Assembly (NCBI RefSeq): GCF_020523825.1
Contig: NZ_JAJALK010000019.1
Location: forward strand, 1 to 64,000
Source of the DNA: Methylobacterium brachiatum
GTDB lineage: Bacteria; Pseudomonadota; Alphaproteobacteria; Rhizobiales; Beijerinckiaceae
Direction: 5' to 3'
DNA: 64,000 nucleotides
Below the pieces are notes generated by a model that had not been told where the DNA came from, made no database searches, and saw only the letters and a list, made by a program, of their open reading frames with translations. A program made the translations under genes and the position numbers. Below are positions 35,519 through 44,347 of the stretch, one piece after another; positions within the stretch are counted from its first letter, which is position 1, and each line of letters begins with the position of its first letter.

Positions 35519-37645
35519 ATGCCCCTCCGTTTCGCGCCCCTCCTCCGCGCCACAGCCCTCGTCCTGGCCGCGCCCCTGATCCCGTCCGTTCCCGCGACGG
35601 CCGCCGACCCTGCGGCGCGTCGCCCCGCGACGGACATCCCCGCCTATACCGACTGGTCGGGGGGCTTCATCGGCCTCGAGGGCAGCGCCAGCGGCTCCTA
35701 CGGCGCCTATAATTTCGGCCCGACGGCGATCGGCGGCCGCGCGGTCCCCTCGTTCAAGAGCGGCGATTCGACCGGCCGCAGCGACCAGGGAAGCAACGCC
35801 ACCACGGCGGTCGGGGGCGTGTTCGGCGGCTGGAACTGGCAGGCCGGCCCCTGGGTCTACGGCGTCGAGGCCTCCCTCGACGCGGCGAACCTGAAGCGGC
35901 CCGTGCCCTCGACTATCGCGGGCTTCGGCTACGCGGAGGTCGACCCGGCCTTCAACATCGTGCGCGCCAAGACCGACCTGTACGGCACCCTCCGGGCCCG
36001 GATCGGCTACAGCTTCGACCGGTACCTGGTCTACGGGGCCTTCGGGTTCGCGGGCGCCAATGCCCGCTTCCTGGCGAACTATCCGGATCTCGACGCCGGC
36101 GGCCAGAACACGGCACGGCGCGAGATCGGCTATCTCGGGTTCACCCTCGGCGCGGGCATCCAGTACGCCATCAGCGATTCGCTCGCGCTCGGGATCGACT
36201 ACCGCTACATCGATCTCGGCGGCAGCCGGCGCTTCTCGCTGGGCAGCGTGCCCGGGGACAATGGCGGCCCGGTCACGTCCCGGGCGAGCTTCACCTCGAA
36301 CCAGCTGTTCGCGCGGCTGATGTGGTTCCCGGACGGCCTGAAGGTGCCGGCCGATCCGGACGAGACCGCCCCGCACGATCCCGACAACGGCGATACCGGG
36401 CGCTTCTCGCTGCACGGGCAGACGACGCTGATCGCCCAGGGCGTGCCGGGCTTCCGCTCGCCCTACGAGGGGGCGCAGAGCCTGATCCCGCACCAGGCCC
36501 GGCAGACCACCACGGCCACGATCTTCCTCGGGCTCAAGCTCACCGACAGCACCGAGCTGTACTACAATCCCGAGTTCAGCCAGGGCTTCGGCCTGTCGCG
36601 GACTTTGGGCGTCGCGGGCTTCGTCAACGGCGAGGCGCAGAAGGCCGGCGCCCCGTTCCCGAAGCTGCGCTCGAACCGCTACTACGTGAAGCAGACGATC
36701 GGGCTCGGCGGCGAGACCGTGGAGGTGCCGGACGGGCCGAACCAGGTCGCCACCCGGTACGATGCGGAGCGGATCACCCTGATCGCCGGCAAGTTCGCGC
36801 TGGGCGACTTCTTCGATGGCAACGTCTACGCCCACGACCCGCGGGTCGACTTCTTCAATTGGTCGCTCTGGGGCGCCTCGGCCTGGGATTTCCCGGCCAA
36901 CCTCCCGGGCTTCACCCAGGGCGTCTACGCCGAATACAATCGGCCGGACTTCGCGATCCGCGCCGCCTACACGCAGGTGCCCAAGGAGCCGTCGAGCGAC
37001 GTGCTCGACCCGCGGGTGTTCCGGCGCGCCGGCCTGAACGCCGAGTTCGAGGAGCGCCACATCCTCCCGTGGCTGGAGCAGCCCGGCAAGATCCGCATCG
37101 GCCTGTTCTCGAATGTCGGGGTCTCGGCCAACAACCGGCAGCTCGTCACCCTCACGCAGCTCGGCCTGTTCGACAACGGCAGCGACGCCGCTCTCGCGAC
37201 CCGCAAGCCGCGCCGCAAGACCGGCGGCTACATCAACCTGGAGCAGGCGCTGACCCCCGAGCTCGGCCTGTTCGCCCGGGCCAGCCTGAACGACGGGCGC
37301 ACGGAGAACATCTCCTTCACCGATATCGACCAGAGCTTCTCCGGGGGCCTGTCGCTGAAGGGCAAGGCCTGGGACCGCCCGGACGACACGATCGGCCTCG
37401 GCGCGGCGATGAACCGGCTCTCGCCCTCGCACCGCGCCGCCTTCGCGGCCGGCTATTACGGCCTGCTGATCGGCGACGGGCGGCTCAATTACGGCAGCGA
37501 GCGGGCCGTGGAGACCTACTACGCCCTGAACCTCACGAAGTTCTTGACCCTGACCTTCGATTACCAGTTCGTGGCCAATCCCGGCTACAACCGCGACCGC
37601 GGGCCGGCGCATTTCTTCGCGTCGCGGCTGCACGCGGATTTCTGA
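35519..37645 (+). CDS. Outer-membrane porin with two barrel domains (Omp25-like plus OprB)
   Basis: A 708-residue exported protein. The signal peptide is residues 1-29. Residues about 40-275 form an opacity-type 8-strand barrel: WSGGFIGLEGSASG, FGGWNWQAGPWVYGVEASLD, YGTLRARIGYSFDRYLVYGAFGFAGAN and SLALGIDYRYIDLG. Residues 295-708 match the carbohydrate-selective porin OprB: FSLHGQTTLIAQG, FSQGFGLSRTLGVAGFVNGEAQ, YDAERITLIAGKFALGDFFDGN and AGYYGLLIGDGRLNYGSERAVETYY, ending in aromatic ADF as outer-membrane barrels do. An Asp/Pro-rich linker (PADPDETAPHDPDNGDTG) joins them. The ATG at 35519 begins the signal peptide. Confidence 0.88.
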   Translation: MPLRFAPLLRATALVLAAPLIPSVPATAADPAARRPATDIPAYTDWSGGFIGLEGSASGSYGAYNFGPTAIGGRAVPSFKSGDSTGRSDQGSNATTAVGGVFGGWNWQAGPWVYGVEASLDAANLKRPVPSTIAGFGYAEVDPAFNIVRAKTDLYGTLRARIGYSFDRYLVYGAFGFAGANARFLANYPDLDAGGQNTARREIGYLGFTLGAGIQYAISDSLALGIDYRYIDLGGSRRFSLGSVPGDNGGPVTSRASFTSNQLFARLMWFPDGLKVPADPDETAPHDPDNGDTGRFSLHGQTTLIAQGVPGFRSPYEGAQSLIPHQARQTTTATIFLGLKLTDSTELYYNPEFSQGFGLSRTLGVAGFVNGEAQKAGAPFPKLRSNRYYVKQTIGLGGETVEVPDGPNQVATRYDAERITLIAGKFALGDFFDGNVYAHDPRVDFFNWSLWGASAWDFPANLPGFTQGVYAEYNRPDFAIRAAYTQVPKEPSSDVLDPRVFRRAGLNAEFEERHILPWLEQPGKIRIGLFSNVGVSANNRQLVTLTQLGLFDNGSDAALATRKPRRKTGGYINLEQALTPELGLFARASLNDGRTENISFTDIDQSFSGGLSLKGKAWDRPDDTIGLGAAMNRLSPSHRAAFAAGYYGLLIGDGRLNYGSERAVETYYALNLTKFLTLTFDYQFVANPGYNRDRGPAHFFASRLHADF

Positions 37646-37655
37646 TCGCCGGTAG

Positions 37656-38387
37656 CTACTCCGCCGTCTCGATCGCCGTCGCCCCGAAAATCTCCTCGAA
37701 GGCGGCGCGCAGCTGCATGTCGACCTCCGCCAGGCTCACCGGCAGGCCGAGATCGACCAGGCTCGTCACCCCGTGCTCGCGCACGCCGCAGGGCACGATG
37801 CCGGCGAAATGCGACAGGTCGGGCTCGACGTTCAGGCTGATCCCGTGGAAGCTGACCCAGCGGCGCACCCGGATGCCGATGGCGGCGATCTTGTCCTCCA
37901 CCCCGGGCCCCTTCTCGGGGCGGCGCACCCAGACGCCGACCCGGTCCTCCCGGCGCTCGGCCCGGACGTTGAAGGCCGCCAGCGTCTCGATCAGCCAGCC
38001 TTCCAGGCTCGCCACATAGGCGCGCAGGTCCCGGCTCCGGCGGTCGAGGTCCAGCATCACGTAGGCGACCCGCTGGCCCGGGCCGTGATAGGTGTACTGG
38101 CCGCCCCGGCCGGTGGCGTGGACCGGGAAGCGACCGGGGGCCACGAGGTCCTCGGGCTTCGCCGAGGTGCCGGCCGTGTAGAGCGGTGGGTGCTCGAGCA
38201 GCCAGACGCATTCGGGTGCCGCGCCCCGCGCGATCCGCTCCACGCGCGCCTCCATCCAGGCCACCGCCTCCGCGTAGCCCACGGGCGCGTCGCTCACGCG
38301 CCAGCCCACCGGACCGGCGGCCGGATCCGAGCCGGGCCGCTTCGGAAAGGCGTGGGGCGAGACCGTGAGGCGGGGCGCGTTTACCAA
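37656..38387 (-). CDS. lipB: Lipoyl(octanoyl) transferase
   Basis: A 243-residue enzyme moving octanoyl groups from acyl-carrier protein to lipoate-dependent enzymes. Motifs are WLLEHPPLYTAGTSA, RGGQYTYHGPGQRVAYVMLDL, the catalytic Lys in DKIAAIGIRVRRWVSFHGISLNV and the catalytic Cys in GIVPCGVREHGVTSL. The start is probably a TTG at 38387; no in-frame ATG lies upstream, and GTG codons about 27-33 residues downstream are alternatives. It converges with the porin gene and is divergent from the FliN-like gene. Confidence 0.93.
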   Translation of the reverse strand: MVNAPRLTVSPHAFPKRPGSDPAAGPVGWRVSDAPVGYAEAVAWMEARVERIARGAAPECVWLLEHPPLYTAGTSAKPEDLVAPGRFPVHATGRGGQYTYHGPGQRVAYVMLDLDRRSRDLRAYVASLEGWLIETLAAFNVRAERREDRVGVWVRRPEKGPGVEDKIAAIGIRVRRWVSFHGISLNVEPDLSHFAGIVPCGVREHGVTSLVDLGLPVSLAEVDMQLRAAFEEIFGATAIETAE

Positions 38388-38491
38388 GGGTTCACCATCC
38401 TGCGTCGATGGTCGAAGCCTTCAACATCCGCGGCCGGCGGTGGCAAGGTTTTGCGTGCTCCGGGTCGGCTGCGAGACGGGATGGGCAAGCG

Positions 38492-38797
38492 GTGGCGGTC
38501 TTCGAGACCCTGAAGGTCGATCTGACGGTGGTGCTCGGCCGGGCGCGGATGCCGCTGCACATGCTGCTACGCATGGGCCGCGGCGCCGTGATCGAGCTGG
38601 AGGCCAGCGACAGCGACATGGTCGAGATCCTGGCCAACGATCACCCGATCGCCCGCGGGCAGATCGTCGTGACCGGCGACCGCATCTCCGTCGAGGTGAC
38701 GGAACTGATCCGCAAGGCGGCGGCGATCGTCGAGCCCGGCACCACCATCGGCGACAGCGCGACGCCATTCCTGGACGACGACTACGCTTCCGTTTGA
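38492..38797 (+). CDS. FliN/SpoA-domain flagellar switch-like protein
   Basis: A 101-residue protein consisting of one SpoA domain: VDLTVVLGRARMPLHMLLRMGRGAVIELE, NDHPIARGQIVVTGDRISVEVTELI. This is the fold of FliN, the C-ring component of the flagellar switch and type III secretion sorting platform. The GTG at 38492 begins the domain; an ATG at 38408 would add 28 residues without family character. No other flagellar genes are nearby, so it is either a detached fliN or a paralogue. The acidic tail TPFLDDDYASV is unusual. Confidence 0.82.
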   Translation: MAVFETLKVDLTVVLGRARMPLHMLLRMGRGAVIELEASDSDMVEILANDHPIARGQIVVTGDRISVEVTELIRKAAAIVEPGTTIGDSATPFLDDDYASV

Positions 38798-38919
38798 GCG
38801 GGGCGCTTGTCGGCGGCGGATCGATCTGTTATCCGCTGCGCCGCCCGACATGACGACGACCCGAGGGGTTTCCCGGAGGTCGCAGCGTGCGGGCGAACGG
38901 GCGGATCTTCGCGTCCGAT

Positions 38920-39004
38920 GCGGCCATGGCGGAATTGGTAGACGCGCTAGCTTGAGGTGCTAGTCCCGCGAGGGGTGGAGGTTCGAGTCCTCTTGGCCGC
39001 ACCA
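38920..39004 (+). tRNA. tRNA-Leu(GAG)
   Basis: An 85-base tRNA with a 7-bp acceptor stem (GCGGCCA/TGGCCGC). The D-arm contains AATTGGTAGAC. The anticodon stem CTAGC/GCTAG holds loop TTGAGGT with anticodon GAG. A long variable arm is typical of leucine, the T-arm is GGTTCGAGTCC, and CCA is encoded at 39002-39004. It reads CUC/CUU codons. Confidence 0.97.
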
Positions 39005-39136
39005 CACGTTCGATGTGGTGCTCTTCCTCACAAACGGATCGTTGGGCGTGAGGCCGCGATCATCGGTTCGGGAAGCAATCTTTTCTCGATCACACGATAT
39101 GGAGCCCGGCAGGGCAGCCCCCGAAAGCCGGGGCGG

Positions 39137-39370
39137 TCAATCCTTGCGGGTGAACAGGGCTTCGAACAGAGCCTCCGATCGGCGCAAGCCCTCCTCGGTC
39201 AGCACCACGGACTTGGCCCGGCCGACCGGATCGCCGATCAGCCCCTTCGCGTGAAGGCGGCCCAGCGTCGCCCAGTCGAACCCTTTCCAGGCCCGGCGCT
39301 CGCCGTGGAGCGTCAGCCACAGAAGGGCGAGCACCGTCTCGTCAATGCGCTCTTCGTCGATCTGCATCAT
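39137..39370 (-). CDS. DUF6429 family protein
   Basis: A 77-residue protein starting at one of two adjacent ATGs (39370, 39367). The sequence IDEERIDETVLALLWLTLHGERRAWKGFDW, then LGRLHAKGLIGDPVGRAKSVVLTEEG, matches DUF6429, a small winged-helix-like family widespread in proteobacteria with unknown function. Longer in-frame sequence upstream to 39433 lacks family similarity. It lies just after tRNA-Leu on the other strand. Confidence 0.85.
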   Translation of the reverse strand: MMQIDEERIDETVLALLWLTLHGERRAWKGFDWATLGRLHAKGLIGDPVGRAKSVVLTEEGLRRSEALFEALFTRKD

Positions 39371-39629
39371 CGGATATGAGCATCGCGCGCCTGCATCGCC
39401 GCCAGCTTGAAGCGCAGGTGGCGAGCCGTGCAAGTTTCACGGCCCGAGATATCCACATCCGAACAACACGATCGTTGAGATGAGCTTTTCATCCAGAATG
39501 CGGGTGTCGCGTCGATAGAAACATGGGCCGCACGCCGACTTAGACCGGGATGATACGCGGGCGCGCCGGTTGTGTCCCTCAGCCGCCTATCGATAAACTC
39601 GGCGGATGAGGTCCCGGAGCCCGATTCGC

Positions 39630-41576
39630 ATGTCCAGCGGCACCACGCCCGCCGAATTGACCTGGCGCGGCCTCCTGCTCGGCGGCGCGCTGACGCTGCT
39701 CTTCACCGCCGCCAACGTCTATCTCGGACTCAAGGTCGGCCTCACCTTCGCGACATCGATTCCGGCCGCGGTGATCTCCATGGCGGTGCTGCGGCACCTG
39801 CCCGGCGCCACGGTGCTGGAGAACAACATCGTGCAGACCGTCGCGTCGGCGGCGGGCACGCTCTCGGCGATCATCTTCGTGCTGCCCGGCCTGGTGATGA
39901 TCGGCTGGTGGCACGGCTTCCCCTGGCTCACCACCGCGGGGATCACCGCGACGGGCGGGATCCTGGGCGTGATGTTCTCCGTGCCCCTGCGCCGCGCCCT
40001 CGTGGTCGATTCGGACCTGCCCTATCCGGAGGGGCGCGCCGCCGCCGAGGTGCTGGCGCTCGGCACGCAGGGCGCCGCGGGACAGGCCGACAGCGCGCTG
40101 GGCCTGCGCATCCTCATCTGGAACAGCCTGGCCTCGGCCGGCTTCGCGATCCTGGCCCAGACCCGGCTGGTGCTCGACAGCGCCGCGACCTGGTTCCGCG
40201 TCGGCGCCGGCGCGACCGGCATCGCCGGCAACCTATCCTTCGCGCTGCTCGGCGTCGGCCATCTGGTCGGCCTGTCGGTGGGCGCCGCCATGGCGCTCGG
40301 GCTGGTGATCGCCTGGGTGGTGCTGGCCCCGATCCTGACCGCACAGCAGCCGATGCCGGACGTGTCGGTCGAGGCCTGGGTCGGCGCCGTGTTCCGGCAG
40401 GAGGTGCGGTTCTTCGGCGCCGGCGTGATGGGCGTCGCGGCGATCTGGACGCTGATCCGGATCGCCCGCCCGGTGCTGGGCGGCATCCGCTCGGCCCTCG
40501 CGGCCGGGCGGGCGCGTCAGGCCGGCGCGACGCTCGTGCTGGAGGAGCGCGACCTGCCGGTGACGGTGGTCCTTCTGGTCTCGGTGAGCCTGCTCCTGCC
40601 GATCGGCTGGCTTCTGTGGGACGTCCTCGCCGGCACGAGCCTGGAGCGTCACGGCGTGCTGCTGGTCGCGGGCGGCCTGCTGTTCGTCGGGGTGATCGGG
40701 CTCGTGGTGGCCGCGGTGACCGGCTACATGGCCGGGCTGATCGGCGCCTCCAACTCGCCCGTGTCGGGCATCGGCATCCTGGCCGCGCTGGCGAGTTCGG
40801 CGATGCTGCTGGGGCTGCTCGGCCGCGACGCGGATGCGCAGAGCAGCGGGGCGCTCGTCGCCTACGTGCTGACCGTCACCGGCATCGTGTTCAGCATCTG
40901 CACCATCGCGAACGACAACCTGCAGGACCTCAAGACCGGCCAGCTCGTCGGGGCGACCCCGTGGAAGCAGCAGACGGCCCTGATCGTCGGCGTGGTGTTC
41001 GGCTCGGCGATCATCCCGCCGGTGCTGAACGTGCTGGCGACGAGCTTCGGCTTCGTCGGGACGCCCGGGGCCGGCCCGAACGCCCTGGCCGCCCCGCAGG
41101 CCGGCCTGATCTCGACCCTCGCCAAGGGCGTGCTCTCGGGCGAGGGCAACTGGCGCATGCTGGGCTGGGGCGCGGCCGCGGGCGTGGGGCTGGTCGCCCT
41201 GGACGAGACCCTCGGCCGGCTGAAGCGCCTGCGAATCCCGCCGCTGGCCGCCGCCTTCGGGATCTACCTGCCCATGAAGCTGATCGCGCCCCTGGTGGCC
41301 GGCGCATTGATCGGCACGGTCTACGAGCGCTGGGCGCGCCGCCAGGCCGACCCGGAGCGTGCGATCCGGCTGGGCACCCTTACGGCCACGGGGCTGATCG
41401 TCGGCGAGAGCCTCTGGGGCGTCGCCTTCGCGCTAATCGTCTACGTCTCGGGCGACGATGCCGCCCTGGCACTGGTCGGCGACGGCTTCGGCGGCCCGGC
41501 GCTGATCGGCGGTCTGGTGCTGTTCGTGGGCCTGACGGCGGGGCTCTACCGACAGACACGGCGGTTGGTGGGCTGA
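39630..41576 (+). CDS. OPT-family oligopeptide/metal-chelate transporter
   Basis: A 648-residue polytopic membrane protein with about 14-16 helices. The OPT signature is near the N-terminus: ELTWRGLLLGGALTLLFTAANVYLGLKVGLTFATSIPAAVISM, with LENNIVQTVASAAGTLSA soon after. Later motifs SNSPVSGIGILAALASS and ISICTIANDNLQDLKTGQLVGATPWKQQ-like also fit. Family members import oligopeptides or metal-siderophore/nicotianamine-type chelates by proton symport. The ATG at 39630 was chosen over 39606. A single gene; the substrate is unknown. Confidence 0.92.
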   Translation: MSSGTTPAELTWRGLLLGGALTLLFTAANVYLGLKVGLTFATSIPAAVISMAVLRHLPGATVLENNIVQTVASAAGTLSAIIFVLPGLVMIGWWHGFPWLTTAGITATGGILGVMFSVPLRRALVVDSDLPYPEGRAAAEVLALGTQGAAGQADSALGLRILIWNSLASAGFAILAQTRLVLDSAATWFRVGAGATGIAGNLSFALLGVGHLVGLSVGAAMALGLVIAWVVLAPILTAQQPMPDVSVEAWVGAVFRQEVRFFGAGVMGVAAIWTLIRIARPVLGGIRSALAAGRARQAGATLVLEERDLPVTVVLLVSVSLLLPIGWLLWDVLAGTSLERHGVLLVAGGLLFVGVIGLVVAAVTGYMAGLIGASNSPVSGIGILAALASSAMLLGLLGRDADAQSSGALVAYVLTVTGIVFSICTIANDNLQDLKTGQLVGATPWKQQTALIVGVVFGSAIIPPVLNVLATSFGFVGTPGAGPNALAAPQAGLISTLAKGVLSGEGNWRMLGWGAAAGVGLVALDETLGRLKRLRIPPLAAAFGIYLPMKLIAPLVAGALIGTVYERWARRQADPERAIRLGTLTATGLIVGESLWGVAFALIVYVSGDDAALALVGDGFGGPALIGGLVLFVGLTAGLYRQTRRLVG

Positions 41577-41612
41577 CGCGAGCCGGATGCCCCGCTTTCG
41601 TATCGCGCGGCG

Positions 41613-41999
41613 CTAGCGGACCAGTTCGACCGTCAGCCCGGGCACGCTGACCTTGGCCCATGCCCTATCGGTCGTCAGCACCGGCAAACGAAGCTTCACC
41701 GCGAGCGCCATGCAGGTTCGGTCACCGATCCCGCTCCCGAACTATCGCGTGGCGCCCGTCAGCAATGCGGCCGCGAAGGCAGCCTCGCGGTCATGCGCAT
41801 GTATGTCGAGCCGCAGGTTCTGCAGCAACGTCTCGATGACCGGCAGATCCAGTCCCCGCAGAAGAAGAGCTTTGATGAGCTCTTGAAGGTTCACTGCGGA
41901 CATCGCCGCCTGGCCGACGTAACGGGCGACCAAATCGGCTCCGGGCTCATCGCGTAGAAGGGCGATGACGGCCGAGGTGTCGAAGACGACGGCGCTCAC
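41613..41999 (-). pseudogene. vapC: VapC-family PIN-domain toxin with premature stop
   Basis: The frame begins at a GTG (41999) overlapping the vapB stop and encodes SAVVFDTSAVIALLRDEPGAD (first catalytic Asp), AVNLQELIKALL (Glu) and AFAAALLTGATR. TAG at 41744-41742 then interrupts it. Translation continues in the same frame as FGSGIGDRTCMALAVKLRLPVLTTDRAW ... GLTVELVR to TAG at 41615-41613. This is exactly a VapC C-terminus, including the third acidic site (GDR) and TTDRAW. A single nonsense change therefore truncates a 128-residue toxin to 85 residues lacking half the active site. Confidence 0.9.
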
Positions 42000-42256
42000 A
42001 CGATCGAATCCTGGCTTTCCTCCTCGGCGCGGCGCTCCTTCAGGAAGGCGGAGGAATCGGCATCATGCCGAACGTTCTCGCGGTAGAGAGCCTGAAGCTT
42101 CGCGACGGCGCGGCTCACCGGTGAAAGGCGCACCTCGTCGCCGTCGACAGTCACGACGAGCCGGGTCTCGCCCGTGACGCCCAAAGCCTCGCGGACGGAT
42201 TGCGGGAGAACCATGCGGCCGTCGGCGGCCACCTTCGCGTCGGTCACGAACCGCAT
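41996..42256 (-). CDS. vapB: AbrB/SpoVT-type antitoxin VapB
   Basis: An 86-residue antitoxin. The N-terminal swapped-hairpin DNA-binding fold is clear: AKVAADGRMVLPQSVREALGVTGETRLVVTVDGDEVRLSPVS. The helical tail (AVAKLQALYRENVRHDADSSAFLKERRAEEES) would bind VapC. The ATG at 42256 starts the domain. The frame is intact and overlaps the toxin start by 4 bases, yet the toxin carries a stop codon, leaving the antitoxin probably orphaned. Confidence 0.88.
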   Translation of the reverse strand: MRFVTDAKVAADGRMVLPQSVREALGVTGETRLVVTVDGDEVRLSPVSRAVAKLQALYRENVRHDADSSAFLKERRAEEESQDSIV

Positions 42257-42636
42257 CGCAGGATCCTCAGCTTCACAGCTCAATCTACCACACCGGCCCG
42301 CGCCCGTCGTCAGGACGTCGCGGACAGAGACGCATCGCCGAGCCGTGCACCCACGCGATCGGTGCCATGTCATCCGGGTCGCAGCCATGCATTGACTTCG
42401 CAGCCGCACACCCGCATATCGGCGATGCAGCGTCAGCGGCCGTCATGGCCCGCTTGAGGGGGCTGCGTGACGGATCGGGCGCCTTCCGGCGTGATCCGGC
42501 CCCCCTCTTCATAACGTGCATGCACCCGGGCCGCCCCATCACGCGGGCTGCCCCCTGCCAACGGACCGACCTGTATACCGCGCTGCTCGCAAACGACGCG
42601 AAGCGCCCGGCCGGCCCTGCTGCATCGGATATCTCT
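42257..42636. other. Long leader or promoter region of the DEAD-box helicase gene
   Basis: These 380 bases lack a convincing separate gene. In-frame ATGs at 42367 and 42520 would extend the helicase but encode non-family residues. Long 5' leaders are common for DEAD-box helicase genes; whether one exists here cannot be settled from sequence. Confidence 0.45.
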
Positions 42637-44184
42637 TTGACCCAATTCACCGATTTCGGCCTTGCCCAGCCCGTGCTCCGGGCGCTCGGCGAGGCTGGTT
42701 ACGTCACGCCGACCCCGATCCAGGCCCAGGCGATCCCGCCGGCCATGGAAGGCCGCGACCTCTGCGGCATCGCCCAGACCGGCACCGGCAAGACCGCGGC
42801 CTTCGCGCTGCCGATCCTGCACCGCCTCTCGCTCTCCGACCGCCGGGCCCCGCGCCGCGGCTGCCGGGTGCTGGTGCTCTCGCCGACCCGCGAGCTCGCC
42901 AACCAGATCGCCGAGTCCTTCGCGGATTACGGTCGGCACCTGTCCTACACCACCACGGTGGTGTTCGGCGGCGTCACGATCAGCCGCCAGGAGCGGGCCC
43001 TGGCCCCCGGCGTCGACATCCTGGTCGCCACCCCGGGCCGGCTCATCGACCTGATCGAGCGCCGCTCGCTGACCCTCGAAGGCGTCGAGATCCTCGTCCT
43101 CGACGAGGCCGACCAGATGCTGGATCTCGGCTTCATCCACGCCCTCAAGCGCATCGTGAAGATGCTGCCGGCCCAGCGCCAGAGCCTGTTCTTCTCGGCG
43201 ACCATGCCGAAGAACATCGCCGGCCTGGCCAGCCAGTACCTGAAGGATCCCGTGCAGGTCGCCGTGACCCCGGTGGCCACCACGGCCGAGCGCGTCGAGC
43301 AGAAGGTCATCTTCGCCCATACCGGCGCGAAGCAGGCGCTGCTCGCCCATATCCTGCGGGATCCGGCCATCGACCGCGTCCTGGTCTTCACTCGCACCAA
43401 GCACGGGGCGGACCGGGTCGTGCGCGGCCTCGACAAGGTTGGGATCGCCGGCGCCGCGATCCACGGCAACAAGAGCCAGCCGCAGCGCGAGCGGGCGCTC
43501 CAGGCCTTCCGCGACGGCGATTGCCGGGTGCTGGTGGCCACCGACATCGCCGCCCGCGGCATCGATGTCGACGGCGTCAGCCACGTGGTCAATTTCGACC
43601 TGCCGAACGTGCCGGAGAGCTACGTCCACCGCATCGGCCGCACCGCGCGCGCCGGGGCGACCGGTCTGGCGATCTCGTTCTGCAACGACGAGGAGCGGGC
43701 CTACCTGCGCGACATCGAGCGGCTGACCCGCCAGAGCGTGCCGGTGGCGGGCTTCCCGGAGGGCTTCACGCCCCCGTCCCGCCAGGAGGCGGCCGACATC
43801 GCCCGCGAGGAGGAGCGCCGGCCCGAGCGCCAGCAGCAGCGTCCGGCCGGCGGCCGTCCCGGCCAGCGGTCCCGCCCGCAGCAGGGCCGTCCCCAGCAGG
43901 GACGCCCGGAAGGCGGCCGCGGCTTCGGCGGCGGCCAGGGCCAGGGTGCCCCGCGCCAGGGCCGTCCGCAGGACGGTCGCGGTGACGGTCGCGGCCCCGC
44001 CCCCCAGGGACGCGAGGCCCGGTCGGACCGGCCCGCCCGTCCGCAGGGCGAGCGTCCGGCCCAGCAGCAGGCGCGCCCGGCCCGCGACAGCCGCCCCCAG
44101 CGGACCGATGCCCGCCCGCGCAGCGCCGGCGGCGCCGGCGAGGGCCGCAACATCGGCTGGCTGGAGCGGTCGCCCCGGTCCTGA
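42637..44184 (+). CDS. DEAD-box ATP-dependent RNA helicase with RG/PQ-rich tail
   Basis: A 515-residue RhlE-type helicase. Motifs are intact: Q motif PTPIQAQAI, I AQTGTGKT, Ia PTRELANQI, II LDEADQMLDLG, III FSATMP, IV VLVFTRTK, V ATDIAARGIDVDGVSHV and VI HRIGRTARAG. The last 140 residues are low complexity, Gly/Arg/Gln/Pro-rich repeats (GRPQQGRP-type, GRGDGRGP), suited to RNA binding. The start is uncertain: a TTG at 42637 begins the family homology, while an ATG at 42520 would add 39 residues. It is followed by a double-hairpin repeat and a strong terminator. Confidence 0.92.
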   Translation: MTQFTDFGLAQPVLRALGEAGYVTPTPIQAQAIPPAMEGRDLCGIAQTGTGKTAAFALPILHRLSLSDRRAPRRGCRVLVLSPTRELANQIAESFADYGRHLSYTTTVVFGGVTISRQERALAPGVDILVATPGRLIDLIERRSLTLEGVEILVLDEADQMLDLGFIHALKRIVKMLPAQRQSLFFSATMPKNIAGLASQYLKDPVQVAVTPVATTAERVEQKVIFAHTGAKQALLAHILRDPAIDRVLVFTRTKHGADRVVRGLDKVGIAGAAIHGNKSQPQRERALQAFRDGDCRVLVATDIAARGIDVDGVSHVVNFDLPNVPESYVHRIGRTARAGATGLAISFCNDEERAYLRDIERLTRQSVPVAGFPEGFTPPSRQEAADIAREEERRPERQQQRPAGGRPGQRSRPQQGRPQQGRPEGGRGFGGGQGQGAPRQGRPQDGRGDGRGPAPQGREARSDRPARPQGERPAQQQARPARDSRPQRTDARPRSAGGAGEGRNIGWLERSPRS

Positions 44185-44190
44185 GGACAA

Positions 44191-44232
44191 GCAGGGCGCT
44201 GCCCTGCACCCGCAAAAGGTCCCGGACCTTTT
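44191..44232. repeat. Bipartite double-hairpin element, copy 2
   Basis: Hairpin one is 44191-44207 (GCAGGG stem, loop CGCTG). The linker ACCCGC leads to hairpin two at 44214-44232 (AAAAGGT-CCCGG-ACCTTTT), then GAAACC. The architecture matches 31901-31946 although the stem sequences differ, implying a conserved structure. It sits right after the helicase stop. Confidence 0.7.
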
Positions 44233-44260
44233 GAAACCAAGATTTTTCTGAGAACAAAAA

Positions 44261-44300
44261 AGCCGCCCCGGGAGGAGACTTCCGGGGCGGCTTCTTTTTT
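44261..44300 (+). terminator. Intrinsic terminator of the helicase gene
   Basis: An 11-bp perfect stem (44261-44271 with 44282-44292) and a 10-base loop are followed by an eight-T run (44293-44300, with one C). A run of A before the stem makes it work in both directions in principle. Confidence 0.92.
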
Positions 44301-44347
44301 GGGCGCGGCATCCCATCTGACCGGACGGTCAGACAGGAGCCTGCCCC

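Noticed and set aside
35324..37633. Long minus-strand frame opposite the porin
   Set aside because: The porin has a clear signal peptide and barrel motifs; the antisense product is Arg/Ala-rich without family features.
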